64,000 bases of DNA from Piliocolobus tephrosceles. Taxonomy: Eukaryota; Chordata; Mammalia; Primates; Cercopithecidae. The notes beneath the pieces were generated by a model, which did no database searches, was not told the DNA's origin, and worked only from the letters and a program-made list of their open reading frames with translations. Position numbers and translations under genes: made by a program. Below are positions 10,975 through 22,970 of the stretch, in pieces (the stretch's first letter is position 1; every line of letters starts with the position of its first letter). The stretch lies in contig NC_045437.1 of NCBI RefSeq assembly GCF_002776525.5, positions 134,117,068 to 134,181,067 on the forward strand, in the 5' to 3' direction.

Positions 10975-11150
10975 TTCCATATATGTTAGACAAAGCATAT
11001 GGTCTGCAATGTATTCATTAACTGTCATTGTAACTCAAAAGGGTAGGCACCATTAGCCCCATTTAACATTAGAGAAAACCAATGCTTACAGAACCTGGCA
11101 GTCTAACTCCAATACAAAATTTCTTAACCATCACATGTCATGCTACACTG
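10975..11150 (-). mobile_element. MIR SINE fragment, antisense
   Basis: Reverse MIR core text: gggtaggcaccattagcccc, then atttaacattagagaaaacc, then acctggcagtctaactcc. Confidence 0.65.
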
Positions 11151-11232
11151 TTAAGCTTCTACTGTCTGCCCAGTCCCGTGCTAAACACTGTATGAAAAGG
11201 CAAGAAGAACTGCAGATTGCATTCCTTCCTTC
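11150..11232 (-). mobile_element. L2-like fragment, antisense
   Basis: actgtctgcccagtcccgtg followed by ctaaacactgtatgaaaagg is a decayed antisense L2/MIR-type end. Weak. Confidence 0.4.
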
Positions 11233-11246
11233 TGGGAGTTTCCAAA

Positions 11247-11266
11247 ACACACACACACACACACAC
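11247..11266. repeat. (AC)10 microsatellite
   Basis: Pure AC dinucleotides. Confidence 0.95.
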
Positions 11267-11269
11267 GAG

Positions 11270-12118
11270 TAGCATACATGATGGCAAGAATGTGGAAATA
11301 TCATGCACTCTCATATACCACTTAGGGGAACATAAAATGTTGCAGTAACTTTGGAAAAGGGCCTGCCTGTTAAGAATTTAAACACAGAGTTGCCACATGA
11401 CCCAGAATTCCCCTCTGGGCTCTCTACCCAAGATAAATGAAAACCTATGTCCCCACAAACACTTATACATGAATGAAAACCTATGTCCCCACAAACACTT
11501 ATACATGAATGAAAACTTATGTCCCAACAAACACTTATACGTAAATGAAAACCTATGTCCCCGCAAACACTTATACGTAAATGAAAACCTACGTCCCTAC
11601 AAACACTTATACATAAATGAAAACCCATGTCCCCACAAACACTTATACATAAAGGTTCACAACAACATAATTCATCAGAGCCAAAATGTGGAAAACGCCT
11701 AAATGCCTATTAACTGATGAATGGGTAAGTAAAATATTCTACATCCATGCAGTGGAATACTATTCAGCAATCAAAAGAAATGAAATACAGATACCTGCTA
11801 TGACATGGACAAACCTCAAAAATTATGATAAATGAAAGAAGACAAACATAAGAGACCACATATTGCATGATCTCATTTATGTATTTTCCAGAAAAGCAAA
11901 TCTATAGAGACAGAAAGTAGATTAGTGGTTGCCTAGGGCTGACAGTGGGAATGGGAGAAGACTATAAATAGACTCAAGGGATTTTACTGAGGTGATAGAA
12001 ATGCTCTAAAATCAGATTGTGGTTGTAGCTGCATAAAAGTAAATTTACTAAAATCACTCAGTTGTATACCTAAAATGAGTGAATCTTACAGCATATAAAT
12101 ACAACCCTAACAAGGTGT
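11270..12118 (+). mobile_element. Old L1 (L1M class) 3' end containing a 36-bp minisatellite
   Basis: Diverged L1 ORF2 C-terminus and 3' UTR in sense: ggcaagaatgtggaaatatc, ccatgcagtggaatactatt, catggacaaacctcaaaa, agtggttgcctagggctgac. Stops and small indels are frequent. Between 11437 and 11652 one part of the ORF2 text has been tandemly multiplied. Confidence 0.9.
11437..11652 (+). repeat. Minisatellite, six copies of a 36-bp unit
   Basis: Units start at 11437, 11473, 11509, 11545, 11581 and 11617. Each begins atgaaaac and ends acttatac followed by atga, gtaa or ataa. They differ from each other at only a few positions. The unit is a piece of old L1 ORF2 text (consensus wording near acatatgtccacacaaagac). 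Because 36 is a multiple of three, both strands stay open: the plus strand reads a 12-residue repeat built on NENLCPHKHLYM. This frame (11397-11702) is a by-product of the repeat. Confidence 0.98.
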
Positions 12119-12194
12119 TTTTTTTTGTTGTTGTTGTTGTTTTTTCTTTTTTTTTTGTGTAAGAGAAATATGACGTTCACCAAAAAAAAAAAAA
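12119..12194. repeat. T-rich low complexity and A-run
   Basis: T-runs with (TTG)5 at about 12119-12160 and an A13 run near 12182-12194. Confidence 0.9.
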
Positions 12195-12758
12195 GCAATC
12201 CAGTTCAAGAGACATGCAATGATGTGCTTTGGAATTCCCCTAATCCATAAAGAGAACTGATTTAGAGATATGTGCCTGGGGAAAGAGGTAGTAGGTTAAA
12301 GAGGTTAAAACATGACTGTTATTTGTCCACATTTTGTGTGGGGTTACTAAAGGGACATGCTGGGCAACATTCTGTTTCCATTAAAGTCCAACTTGATGAA
12401 GGGTTTCTAGAGTGAAGCAAGCCAGAGCTGAATAAGACACAGGGAATGTTTTGTGACCAAGGCAATTAAATTGTGTGACAGGCTACTGAGGCAGCTACTG
12501 GCTTTCTTTTCCAGGGAGCATTATAAATGGTGACATCATCAGTCCTGCATGATTAACCCAACAGCAAGGGAGAGAACCAGATGACCCCATCATTGTCTGG
12601 GTCACAGCTGCTGATCCTTTTTGTCATTTGGCATGTAATCTCAACTTTGTTCATATTTTCTTTCTTTGGCCAATGATGTTGCTATACAGTTTTCCTTCTT
12701 TTCCTTTTTACTCTCTAGTTACCATAATGCTAAAGCTCATATATTGGTTAGATCATTT

Positions 12759-12760
<2 letters not shown>
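12195..12760. other. Unique sequence, no gene seen
   Basis: No repeat or gene recognised. Confidence 0.55.
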
Positions 12761-12796
<36 letters not shown>

Positions 12797-12850
12797 GGAG
12801 GGAGGGAGGGAGGGAGAGAGTGCGTAAGAGCAAGAGAGTGAGCTAGAGAG
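12761..12850. repeat. Compound (TG)n(AG)n(GGGA)n microsatellite
   Basis: (TG)n passes into (GA)n and then five GGG runs with single-A loops (12796-12814), then GA-rich sequence. Confidence 0.95.
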
Positions 12851-13228
12851 CCTTATACATATGTAACTGTCAGATTGCTTTGGTGCCTCAGTGGATAAAA
12901 ACTGTAATATCTCATCCGTTTTATAAAATCTAATAAGGTTGCTTTTAATGATTTACAGATTCAAGGCTAATGTGTTTGAACACTTTCCATATTTCATGGT
13001 TTCCAAAAGTAAAGCATAAACAAGAATTCTTTGCTCTACACTTTTTCTGGGTGTGAGTAAATCAAACAACGGGGACTACCCCTGCCTCCACACAGACATG
13101 GAATAAGTATAATTTTCTTTACTACTGAATTGCCTAGTTTCTACTTTTCCTTTAGAGCTTAGCTATCAATTTATTTGGGAAGTCTTCCTTGATTCTCTTT
13201 AGAAACCATCTTTCCTCAATAACAGGAG
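12851..13228. other. Unique sequence, no gene seen
   Basis: AT-rich DNA without a recognisable repeat. Confidence 0.55.
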
Positions 13229-13230
<2 letters not shown>

Positions 13231-13271
<41 letters not shown>

Positions 13272-13320
13272 ACACACACAGTATGCAAGAGAATGAGAAA
13301 GAAAATGAGAGAGAGAATTT
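13231..13320. repeat. (CA)n microsatellite followed by purine-rich GA repeats
   Basis: (CA)19 at 13231-13268, then interrupted CA and GAGA-rich sequence. Confidence 0.95.
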
Positions 13321-13324
13321 TGAT

Positions 13325-13440
13325 ATCCCAGCTAAGAATATATGCTTTGGAACCAGACTGCAAGGGTTAGAGTGCTGCTTCAACCACTTCCTGGTATGCT
13401 TTTTAAGGCTCATGCTGTGAATATGAACATTTAGGCAGTC
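13325..13440 (+). mobile_element. MIR SINE fragment, sense
   Basis: tatgctttggaaccagactg followed by caagggttagagtgctgctt matches the 5' part of MIR (tgg-agccagactgcctgggtt wording). Truncated on the right. Confidence 0.65.
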
Positions 13441-15459
13441 AAGACAATTCTAACTTCTAAATCGAGGATTAAATCAGACAATCCACGCTGATCAGTCAAT
13501 ATACTACAGTAACAGACAACACATATCTCAGTGACTTTGAAGAACAAGGGTTTATTTTTCACCCAAGCTACATGCCCATGGAGGGTTAACAGGGTGGTCA
13601 CTTAGGGATACAGAAGACAAAGCAGTCACAATTTTAAGCACTTTGCTGCTCTTTATTTCTTTGGGTACGTGCAAGACTATATTTCCTTACATATGATTGG
13701 TTTGGCTAGTGAAAAACAAGCAATTCAGTCAACTCAGAGCTGATATTTTAAGAACCACTGCATATTTTGCTATATTCTCCTATTATTTTTATTTTTCTAC
13801 ACTTCAAGCTTCCAGCAGGGAGGGGCAAGTATTACAGCTATCTGTTTTATCCCAATCTCATGTCATAATCCCTGACTCAGAGAAGACAGTACATTTTGAC
13901 TTACAGATGAAAAGTCTCTATTAGCCAAAAGAATCACAATCAGAGCTCCCACATACAGTCAAGTCTGGCTTAAAAGTTAACAAACCCTGGATGGATACTA
14001 CTTACGCAGACCAGTACTCTGCTTGTTGGCTATCCAAGGAAACAGGTAGGTCAGCATGAAAATTGCTGTATACTTGTAAACATTAAAGATTATCCTCAAG
14101 GGATGTTTCTGAGAAATTATAAGCACATTCCATGGAATTATAGGAAGAGTATAGCACTTCTGTTCTCAACCCTTCCTCTAGTTGTCAGGTCAAATACAGA
14201 CAAACCTATCCCCATTTGAATCTGTTTCATCTCACCCATAATAGGTAGTTGGATAGAAGAAACACTAAAGTCCTTTGTACTTGTAAAAAACTCTATTCTG
14301 TGATGCACAGGAATGAGATGCTACCTGGACAACAACTCATGTCAGTTGTTGTCAGGAACTGATGCCCACAACTCAGACAGGATATGTTGAGGCCCTCTTG
14401 GGTGAACTGTAGTTTTGCTGAAGAAATTCTTGCAAAAACTCTTGCAGATCACTCCCAATGAGCACTTGGATTCAGAAGAGGACTTAGGGATAAAAACCAA
14501 TGCTGGCACATTGTTCTGAAACAGAAACTTGTAACCAACCTTTAAAAAGAGACATTGGCGGGGAATTTATCGATTGTTTGAAGGGAAGAAAATGAGAGAT
14601 GGATAATAAAGTGCAAGTTGCTACATTCCCTGTCTTAGGTGAAAAATGTGAGCTTATAAATCCTGAGCTATTGTTGATAAAGGAGGAGACTCATTTATCT
14701 TAAGAAGACACACAAAAGAAAATAAGCGAAATATGATTAGGCCTATGCCAAGTGTTCAGATTAAATTCCTACCATCACAATCACTCCTGCCAGGTGAGTG
14801 CTTCCCACCAGTAAAGTCTGCTTAAGATGCTGGCCTGAGTGATATTAAAAATACACACTGTGAAAATCCCTCCCAGAATAGATTCCTTCACGGGGTATGC
14901 ACCCCAAGGGAGCCACCTGTCCTGTCTTCTATTTTCATTTGGAAACGTTGTCAGTTGTACATGACAGTGTCTTTTACGAGACTTCAAGTTACGGCTTCAA
15001 AGGGCCCAGTGCCATTCTGATACTTGTGAGAAAGGTTTCCAGGGATAAGTTCAGAAACATGAAACCTAGTATGCGTACACCTGGCCCTAGCGCTGTCTTA
15101 CCTATTAATTTGGTCATCTCCTCAAGCTATCATGTCCAAATTGGCCTTCTAAAAGGTAGCATCAGATATACTCCCAGTCTTTCAGATGTGTCACCAATTT
15201 ACACAATTATGTTTAGCCTGAAGTAAAGAGAAGCAGTAGTGGTCCAGAGGAGACATCTACTGCTGTTCTCTTGCTTGCACTCCTAAGCTCTAATATCCTT
15301 CCCATATTTCATCCACATGTTCTCAGAACAGAACAGTGGATACTGCATGGGGAAATCACTGCACCTGTGGAGAATCCTCATTGCTCAGTGAAGAAAGACA
15401 TGACTTCTTTCTCTCTTCCTCACTTTTCCCAGAGCATCGCACAGGCGGAGCTATAAAGT
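13441..15459. other. Unique sequence, no gene seen
   Basis: Open frames (75 codons at 13697, 109 codons at 14897-15226) read as no known protein. The 13480-13640 portion could be a decayed LTR, but I cannot support it. Confidence 0.5.
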
Positions 15460-15850
15460 GCCCTAAAGAAGAAGGAGGCAGAGTAGCAGGAGAGAGGGTA
15501 GGATATACTTAAGACTAGAGGTCCAAGAAGTCCCTAAGAAGAATCCCAGATGAAGTGAGGGAGCCAGTCCTGGGAAGGTCTGAGTACAGGGAGAATGAGT
15601 ATGGTACATTTGAGGATCACCAAGAATGGCATCAGCCAATGTGATCATAGTTAAGTCACATACCCTCTACACAAGGTAAGGAGGAATAGGAGATGAATTA
15701 AGAGAAGTGGGAAGGGAGAAGGATCAATAGAGCATCTTGAAGAAGATGCCACCATGAATTTGGATTTTTTATTATTTGTGTGACTAGACCCCAGTGGAAT
15801 ATATTAAGCAGGGGAATGATGGGAGCTGATTTACATTTTATATTCTAAGA
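15460..15850 (+). mobile_element. Unnamed ancient interspersed repeat
   Basis: Purine-rich text with the order of a common mammalian repeat (ggtacatttgaggatcacca, aggaataggagatgaattaa, tgaatttggattttttatta, gcaggggaatgatgggagct). I recall the pattern but not the family name. Confidence 0.45.
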
Positions 15851-16029
15851 CTTCCATGAAAGTTTGGAAACAAACTCTGATGAATTCACTGCCTCATAAT
15901 AAATTCCAAAAGTAACTTTCTAGTAAAGAACTGGCTTATAATAGATCCTGTGATTTTGTTAAACTTAAATAATTTTTTGGAATGTATTCCCTCCTTCCTT
16001 TGCCTAGTAAAATCCATAGACACTATTGT

Positions 16030-16315
16030 TTAGACCACAGGTTTTGGAATTCAAAAGTTCAAACCATAGGTGTAAGTGTTAGAGTCTAAAAAAAAAATAA
16101 TAATAAAAGGTTTGTTGGGGGTGGGGGGCGGTTAAAAAAACAGTTTTTTGAGTCCAGGTCCCATCACTTACTAGTTATAGAATCTTCCCTGGGTCTTTCT
16201 CCATCTGTGAAAAGGTATTCACAGTATCTCTCTTGGAAGGTTATATGTATGCATGTACCTTTGATTTGCTTAGTGTGGTGCCTGGAACACTGTAAATGTT
16301 CAATAGCAGCCCTAT
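16030..16315 (+). mobile_element. MIR SINE, sense, with A/G-rich interruption
   Basis: ccacaggttttggaattcaa, then tcccatcacttactagttat, then tccatctgtgaaaaggtatt, then agtgtggtgcctggaacact follow MIR from 5' to 3'. An A-run and a G-rich patch at 16090-16135 interrupt it. Confidence 0.75.
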
Positions 16316-17025
16316 ACTGACTGCTGGCCCCATCCATCCTCCAGGCCCCAGATCCCACATTCATTCCCTTCTTGCTTCGTCTTCAAACTACCTTCTCTGA
16401 CTTCCTATGGCAGTTACACTCTGCCACACTAATTTAGCACTTACTTGATTTGATATGCTCTGAGAGACTTGTCTAAGAGGAAAAGAAAAGAGGACTATGG
16501 TGGAGTTGCCAGTGTCAAGAGGATGCGGGATGCAGGTGGTGAGGGGCAGGTATAAAGATGTGAAAAGAAGTGTGCCAGAAAATTTGTCTTAGACATTTCC
16601 TAGCAGAAGGTGAATAAAATTAGAACTCACCCAGTATCCCTACCTACTGAAGAAAATGAAAGCAGAAGAGATTGTTTTACTTTGCCAAAATTGAGGCTGC
16701 TTTCTTCCCTGGGTAAGATGGTTGTTGAATAATTTTACCTGGAAATCAACAAATCATTAAATACTGAGAGACCAAAATGGGTTAAATGGACTTAATTTGC
16801 TCCCTTTGCCCTTTTAACTACCATGCCAGGTATTACCCACAGCCTTCCTACCAGCCAATTCATCCTTTTAAAAGGGAATCATTAATAGTCTGAGAAGTTT
16901 TCAGGGATCCAGAGTTGGGGTAATTCCCTCAGCAAGAAGGGCAGATAGCCTGGCAACAATGAAGGTTAAAAATCTATAGGGAACCCAATCATAAACATTT
17001 ATGAAGCCTTATTTGGGATAGTGGC
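16316..17025. other. Unique sequence, no gene seen
   Basis: No repeat or gene recognised. Confidence 0.55.
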
Positions 17026-17109
17026 TGTGATGGCTAATTGTATGTGTCAAGTTGATTAGGCAAAGGAGTGCCAAGAGATTTGGTTAAATGTTATTCTGGG
17101 TTAGACAGG

Positions 17110-17955
17110 TAAAGTAAATTCAAGAGATCCATTGTACGTGACTATATTTAACAACAACTTATTGTATGGTCAACATTGCTAACAGATTTCAAGTGTTCTC
17201 ACCCTGGAAACTAAGTATCTGAGGTAATAGATATGTTAATTAGCTTGATTCAGCCATTCTCCAATGTATAAATATATCAAAATGTCACGTTGTTTCAACC
17301 ATTGTGGAAGACAGTGTGGTGATTCCTCAAGGATCTAGAACCAGAAATACCATTTGACCCAGCAATCCCATTACTGGGTATATACCCAAAGGATTATAAA
17401 GCGTTCTACTATAAAGACACATGCACACGTATATTTATGGCGGCACTGTTCACAATAGCAGAGACTTCGAATCAACCCAAATGTCCATCAATGATAGACT
17501 GGATAAAGCAAATGTGGCACATATACACCATGGAATACAATGCAGCCATAAAAAAAGGATGAGTTCATGTCCTTTCCAGGGACATGGATGAAGCTGGAAA
17601 CCATCCTTCTCAGCAAACTAACACAAGAACAGAAAACTAAACACCACATGTTCTCACTAATAAGTGGGAGTTGAACAATGAGAACACATGGACACATGGA
17701 GGGGAACATCACATATCAGGGCCTGTCAGGGGGTGGGGGCTAGGATAGGGATAGCGTTAGGAAAAATATCTAATGTAGATGACGGGTTGATGGGTGCAGC
17801 AAACCACCATGGCATGTGTATACCTATGTAACAAACCTGCATGTTCTGCACATGTATCCCAGAACTCAAAGTATAATAATTTTTTAAAAAATCATGTTGT
17901 ACACAGTAAATATCTATACTATTTAATTTTATCATTTAAAATAGGTAAATAAAGC
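17110..17955 (+). mobile_element. Old L1 (L1MA/MB class) 3' tail inserted in the LTR
   Basis: gatatgttaattagcttgat, then ccaatgtataaatatatcaa up to tcacgttgt (17285-17293), resuming at 17892 with tcatgttgtacacagtaaat and a terminal aggtaaataaagctg. This is the end of an older L1 3' UTR, itself split by a younger L1. Confidence 0.85.
17294..17891 (+). mobile_element. Younger L1PA 3' end inserted into the older L1
   Basis: It begins within ORF2 at ttcaaccattgtggaagaca, includes the ORF2 C-terminus and the whole 3' UTR, and ends in a short A/T tail at 17880-17891. The ORF2 frame is shifted by an extra A in the A-run after gcagccat (about 17550; seven A where the copy at base 1 has six). Flanking tcacgttgt (17285-17293) and tcatgttgt (17892-17900) form a target-site duplication with one CpG-type change. 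Confidence 0.95.
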
Positions 17956-18153
17956 TGACTGTCTTTGAGCAGGGGAGGATTTTTTCCTGCCTTGACACTG
18001 GGATCAAAATATTGATTTTTGTGGGTCTTAGGCATTTGGACTTAGACTGGAACTATGCCATCAGCTCTCCTGGGTCACCAGGTTGCAGACTGCAGATGTG
18101 GGATCTTGTCAGCCTCCATAACCACATGAGCCAATTCCTTACGATAAAAATTC

Positions 18154-18160
18154 GTGCGCG

Positions 18161-18208
<48 letters not shown>
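18154..18208. repeat. (GC)n(AC)n alternating purine-pyrimidine tract
   Basis: 55 bp of uninterrupted alternating purine-pyrimidine: a CG-rich part (18154-18168) running into (CA)20. Sits in the microsatellite position of the LTR. Confidence 0.97.
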
Positions 18209-18211
<3 letters not shown>

Positions 18212-18255
18212 ATTCTATGAATTAAGTCACTCTGGAGTACTCCAACTAATAAAAT

Positions 18256-18845
18256 ACTAGAGAAGTTTATCCCCAGATGTAGTTTCTAGAAAGACATGTT
18301 TATCAAAAACGCAAGTGAGCATGACTATGAATTAAAAGTAACTTTCAAAAGGGATTCATACATGCTGCACAATCTCTATATCCACCATACACTCCTTAAA
18401 GACATGCAATCATTCTCTCTCTCTTTTAGAGGACATAAGAGTTTTTTTAGCCTTTGTGGTAACAATAGCCATCATTGCCACAGACTGTCAGTCACCTCTA
18501 CTTCTGATGGCAGGGAAACCCAATTATAGAACAGTATCAGGAGTTCTCAAGCAACAAGTTAAATTTTTTTTTTTTTTAGGATCCCTCCCAGAATGGGATG
18601 CCAGGCTTAAGATGAAAATATAGCTATATAAAAATGAGTTATGTCACAACTACAAAGAACTCAGGGTAATCTTGATATTGCTAGGAATGGGACTATCACA
18701 GGTACTGATAACTGCCTAATGAAATGAAAACATGTTGGGCATAGTTTGGTAAGAATTTACAATTACTGCAGCCAATTAGAAATTAAAGTAGGGTGCTTCT
18801 CATTAGGTTTGTAGTCTACATGCTTCTAGAAGAGTCTTAAAAGAT
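18256..18845. other. Unique sequence, no gene seen
   Basis: Contains a T-run at about 18563-18577; otherwise nothing recognised. Confidence 0.55.
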
Positions 18846-19146
18846 TTACCTTTATTTTTATGTTTATGTTTTTTAAAAATTTTCATTGATACACAACTGT
18901 ACATATTTATGGAGTACACATAATATTTTGAAAATCTGTTGGCAGCAAATACACTGATCCATTTTGGGATTCTCTATTCTGCTACACTGGTTTATGTGTC
19001 CATTTTTATAACAATATCATGCTATTTGGGTTACTATAGCTCCGTAGTATATTTTGAGATCAAGTAGTGTGATGCTTCAAGCTTTGCTCTTTTTGCTCAG
19101 TATTTGTTTGGCTACTCAGAGCCTTTTGTGGTTCCACACAATTTTG

Positions 19147-19173
19147 ATATATATATATATATATATATATATA
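19147..19173. repeat. (TA)n microsatellite
   Basis: Pure AT dinucleotides inside the old L1, followed by a T-run. Confidence 0.95.
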
Positions 19174-22100
19174 CTTTTTTTTTTTGTAGTTTGGTGAAGA
19201 GTGTCATTGGCATTTTGACAGGGATTATATCAAATCTATAGATTAGTTTGGGTAGTATGGTCATTTTAACCATATTAATTCTTCCTATCTATGATCAGGG
19301 GATGCTTTTCCATTTGCTTATGTTCTCTTCAATTTCTTTCATCAGTGTTTTATAGTTTTTCTTGTAGTGTTCTTTTACCTCCTTGGTTAAATTTGTTCCT
19401 GGGTATTTTATTTCATTTTTTATTGGTAGCAATTATAAATGGGACTGCTTTATTTCTTTTTCAGCTAGTATGTTTTTGGTGTTTAGAAATACTATTAATT
19501 TTTGTATGTTGATTTTGTATCCTGCAATTTTACTGAATTCATTTGTCATTTCTAAGAGTTTTCTGGTGGAGTATTTAGATTTTTCTACATATAAGATCAT
19601 TCTATATGAAAAGGGACAATGTGAGTTTCTCTTTTCCAATTTGGATACCTTTTAATTTCTTCCTCCTGACTGAATGCGCCTGCTAGAACTTCCAGTACTA
19701 TGTTGAATCAGAGCAGTGAAAGTGGGCATCCTTGTCTTTTTTCAGTCCTTACAGGAAAGGCTTTCAGCTTTTCCCCATTCAGCATGAGGATAACTGTGGG
19801 TTTGTCATATATGGCCTTTAGTATGTCAAGGTACATTCATTCTATGCCTAAATTGTTGAGAGTTCTTATCATAAAGGGATGTTGAATTTTATGAAACACT
19901 TTTCCTGCATTTCTTGAGAGGATTGTATAGTTTTTGTCCTTCATTCTGTTGATGTGCTGTACTGCATTTATTGATTTGCATATATTGAACCATCCTTGTA
20001 ATCCCTGGAATAAATTCCACTTGATTATGTGTATTTTTTTTTTGATATATTAGATTTGGTTTACTAGCATTTTGTTGAAGATTTTTGAGTCTATGTTCAT
20101 TAGGAATATTGGCCTGTAGTTTGCTTTTTATCTTGTGTCCTTGTCTGGTTTTGAAATCAGGGTAATGCTGCCCTCATAAAATGCATTAGAAAGGATTCCT
20201 TTCTCTTGGATTTTTAGGAACAGTTTAAGAAGAATTAGTGTTGGTTCTTTGTAAGTTTGGTTGAATTCTACAGTAAAGGCATCTTGTCCTGGGCTCATCT
20301 TTGTTAGAAGATTTTTAATTACTGATTCAATTTCATTACTCATTATTTTTCTGTTCGTGATTTCTGTATCTTCCTGGTTCAATCTTTTTTCATTTTATGT
20401 GTCCAGTAATTTATCCATTTCCTCTAGATTTTCCAATTTGTTAGTGTTTGGTTGTTTATAATGGTCTTTATCCTTGCATTTCTGTTGGATCAGTTATAAT
20501 GTCTCCTTTGTTTCTTTCTAATTTTACTTATTTGAGTCCTCTCTCTTTTCTTCTGGGTTAGTCTAGGTAGTGCTTTATCCATTTTATCTCACCAAAAATC
20601 AAATTTTTTACTTTATTGATCCTTTGTATTTTTTCTTAGTTTCTATTTTGTTTAGTTCTATTGTGGTATTTGTTATTTTTCTTCTAATTTTGGAATTGGT
20701 TTATTCCTGCTTTTCTTGCTTTGAGATTGTGTATCATTAGGTTGTTTATGAGAAATCTTTCCACTTTCTTTGGTGTAGGTGCTTATTGCTATAAACTTTC
20801 CTCTTAGTGCTGCTTTTCCTGTATTGCATAGGTTTAGGTATGTTGTGTTTCCATTTTCCATTGTTTCAAAAATGTTTTTGATTTTCTTAATTTCTTTATT
20901 GACCTAATGATCATCCAGAAGCATGTTGTTTAATTTCCATGTATTTGCACAGTTTCCAAAGTTCCTGCTGTTGTTGATTTCTATTTTTTTCCATTGCAGT
21001 CTGATGAAATACAAGATATGTTTGATTTCTCAAAAAAATATTGTCAAGACTTGTTTTGTGACCTAACATGTGGTCTGTCCTCGATAATGTTCTATGTATA
21101 GTTGAGAAAAATGTGTAGTACCCAGTTGTTGAATGAAATGTTCTGTAAACATCTGTTAGGTCTATTATGTCTGAAATACTATATAAATCTGATGTCTTTG
21201 TTTTCTGTGCAAATGATCTTTCCAACACTCAGAGCAGTGTTGAAGTCCCGGGCTATTACTGTATAGCAGTCTATCTTTCTCATTAGATCTAATAATATTT
21301 GCTTTATATATATATATTACCTAGATACTCTGGTTTTGGGTGCTTGCATATTTAGAATTATTATATCCGCTTGCTGAATTGATCCTTTTATCATTATATA
21401 ATGATCTTCTTTGTCTCTTTTCACAGTTTTTCATTTAAAGTGTGTTTTATCTGATATAAGAAAAGTGACCCCTGCCTCTTTTGGTTTCCATTTGCATGAA
21501 ATATCTTTTTCCATTCCTTCACTTGCAATGTAAATGTGTCTATCCAGGTGAAGTGAGTTTCTTGTAGGTAGCATATAGTTATTATTAATTTTAATCTATT
21601 CAACCAGTCTATACGTTTTCAGTGGAAAGTTCAATCCATTTGCATTCAAGGTTTTTACTGATAGAAGTTATTCCTGTCATTTTGTTAGTTTTGTTTTCTG
21701 GTTTTGGATACACTTTGTTCCATTCTTCTCTCTTATTATTTTTGCAGTTTGGTGGTTTTCTGTAGTGGTGATGTTTGACTTCTTTCTCTTTTTGATTTAT
21801 GTATCTGCTCTAGCAGTGAGTTTTAGACTTTCGTGTGTTTTCATGATGGTAGATATCATACTTGTGCATCCAGATGTAAGACTCCTTTAAGCATTTCTTG
21901 GAGGACTGGTCTTGTGTTAATGAATTTCGTCAGTTTTTACTTTTCTGAGAAATATTTTATTTCCCTTTTACTTTGGAACAGTAGATTTGCCTGGTAGAGT
22001 ATTCTTGGCTGCAGCTTTTTATTTTTATTTCTTCACTTTGAATATATTATCCTATTTTCTCCTGCCTGTAAGGTTTATATGGAGAAATATCCTGTTAGTT

Positions 22101-22664
22101 TGATGAGGAATTCCCTCATATGTGCCTTTTCTCTTGCTTTTTAGAATTCTTACTGCCTTTTGACAATTTGACTATAAAAAGCCTTGGAGAAGATCTTGTT
22201 GGGTTTAATCCATTTGGGGGCTTTTGAGCTTCTATTTGATGCTTATACCTTTTGTAAAAATTGAAAAGTTTTCAGCTATTACATGATTAAATAGGATTTC
22301 TATGCCTTTGCTCAACTCCTTTGGGAACTCCAAAAATTCTAATATTCATGGTGTCCCATATGTCAGGTAGACTTTCTTCACTCTTTTCTGTCTAGTTAGG
22401 TTATAAAAAAGCAAAAACAAAAAAACAAAGAAAACCTGTCTTCAAGTTCAGAAATTCTTTCTTTTGCTTGATTTTGTCTACTGTTAAAGCTTTCCATTTT
22501 TATTTTATTCATTAAATTCTTCAGTTCCAGGATTTCTGTTGGTTCATTTTGATATATATATATATCTCTCTGTGTTAAATTTCTTATTCAGATTATGATT
22601 TTTTTCTGAATTTTTAAATATTACTTTGAATTCTTCAGGCATTTCATATATTTCTCTTTTAAGA

Positions 22665-22970
22665 TTTTTTTTTTTTTTTTTTTTTTTTTGAGACAGAGTC
22701 TCACTCTGTTGCCCAGGCTGGAGTGCAGTGGCGCAACCTCAGCTCACTGCAACCTCTGATTCCTGGGTTCAAGCAATTCTCCTGCCTCAGCCTCCCCAGC
22801 AGCTGGGATTACAGGTGCACACCACCACATCTGGCTAATTTTTGTATTTTTAGTAGAGATGGGGTTTCACCATGTTGGTCAGGCTGGTGTTGAACTCCTG
22901 ACTTTATGATCCACCCGCCTACAGCCTCCCAAAGTGCTAGGATTACAGGCATGAGCCACCATGCCTGGCC
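22665..22970 (-). mobile_element. Alu (AluS-like), antisense, inserted in L1 ORF1
   Basis: T25 tail, then a complete antisense Alu ending atgcctggcc at 22970. L1 ORF1 text continues on both sides. Confidence 0.97.

Larger units (their letters stand above)
17026..18255 (+). mobile_element. ERVL-type LTR (MLT2-like), split by L1 insertions
   Basis: The LTR starts at tgtgatggctaattgtatgt (17026-17109) and resumes at 17956 with tgactgtctttgagcagggg. It then passes through actggaactatgccatcagc, tcagcctccataaccacatg and gccaattccttacgataaaa, the GC/CA repeat, and a decayed end near ctctggagtactccaactaa. This is the order of MLT2-type LTRs as I recall it. No retroviral coding region is present. Confidence 0.75.

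Noticed and set aside
11311..11628. 105-codon antisense repeat protein
   Set aside because: Mirror of the 36-bp minisatellite; open only because the unit length is divisible by three.
11437..11652. CRISPR-like array
   Set aside because: Units are contiguous direct repeats with no unique spacers, inside a primate L1.
14897..15226. 109-codon frame, plus strand
   Set aside because: No similarity recognised, no splice or promoter context; length fits chance at this composition.
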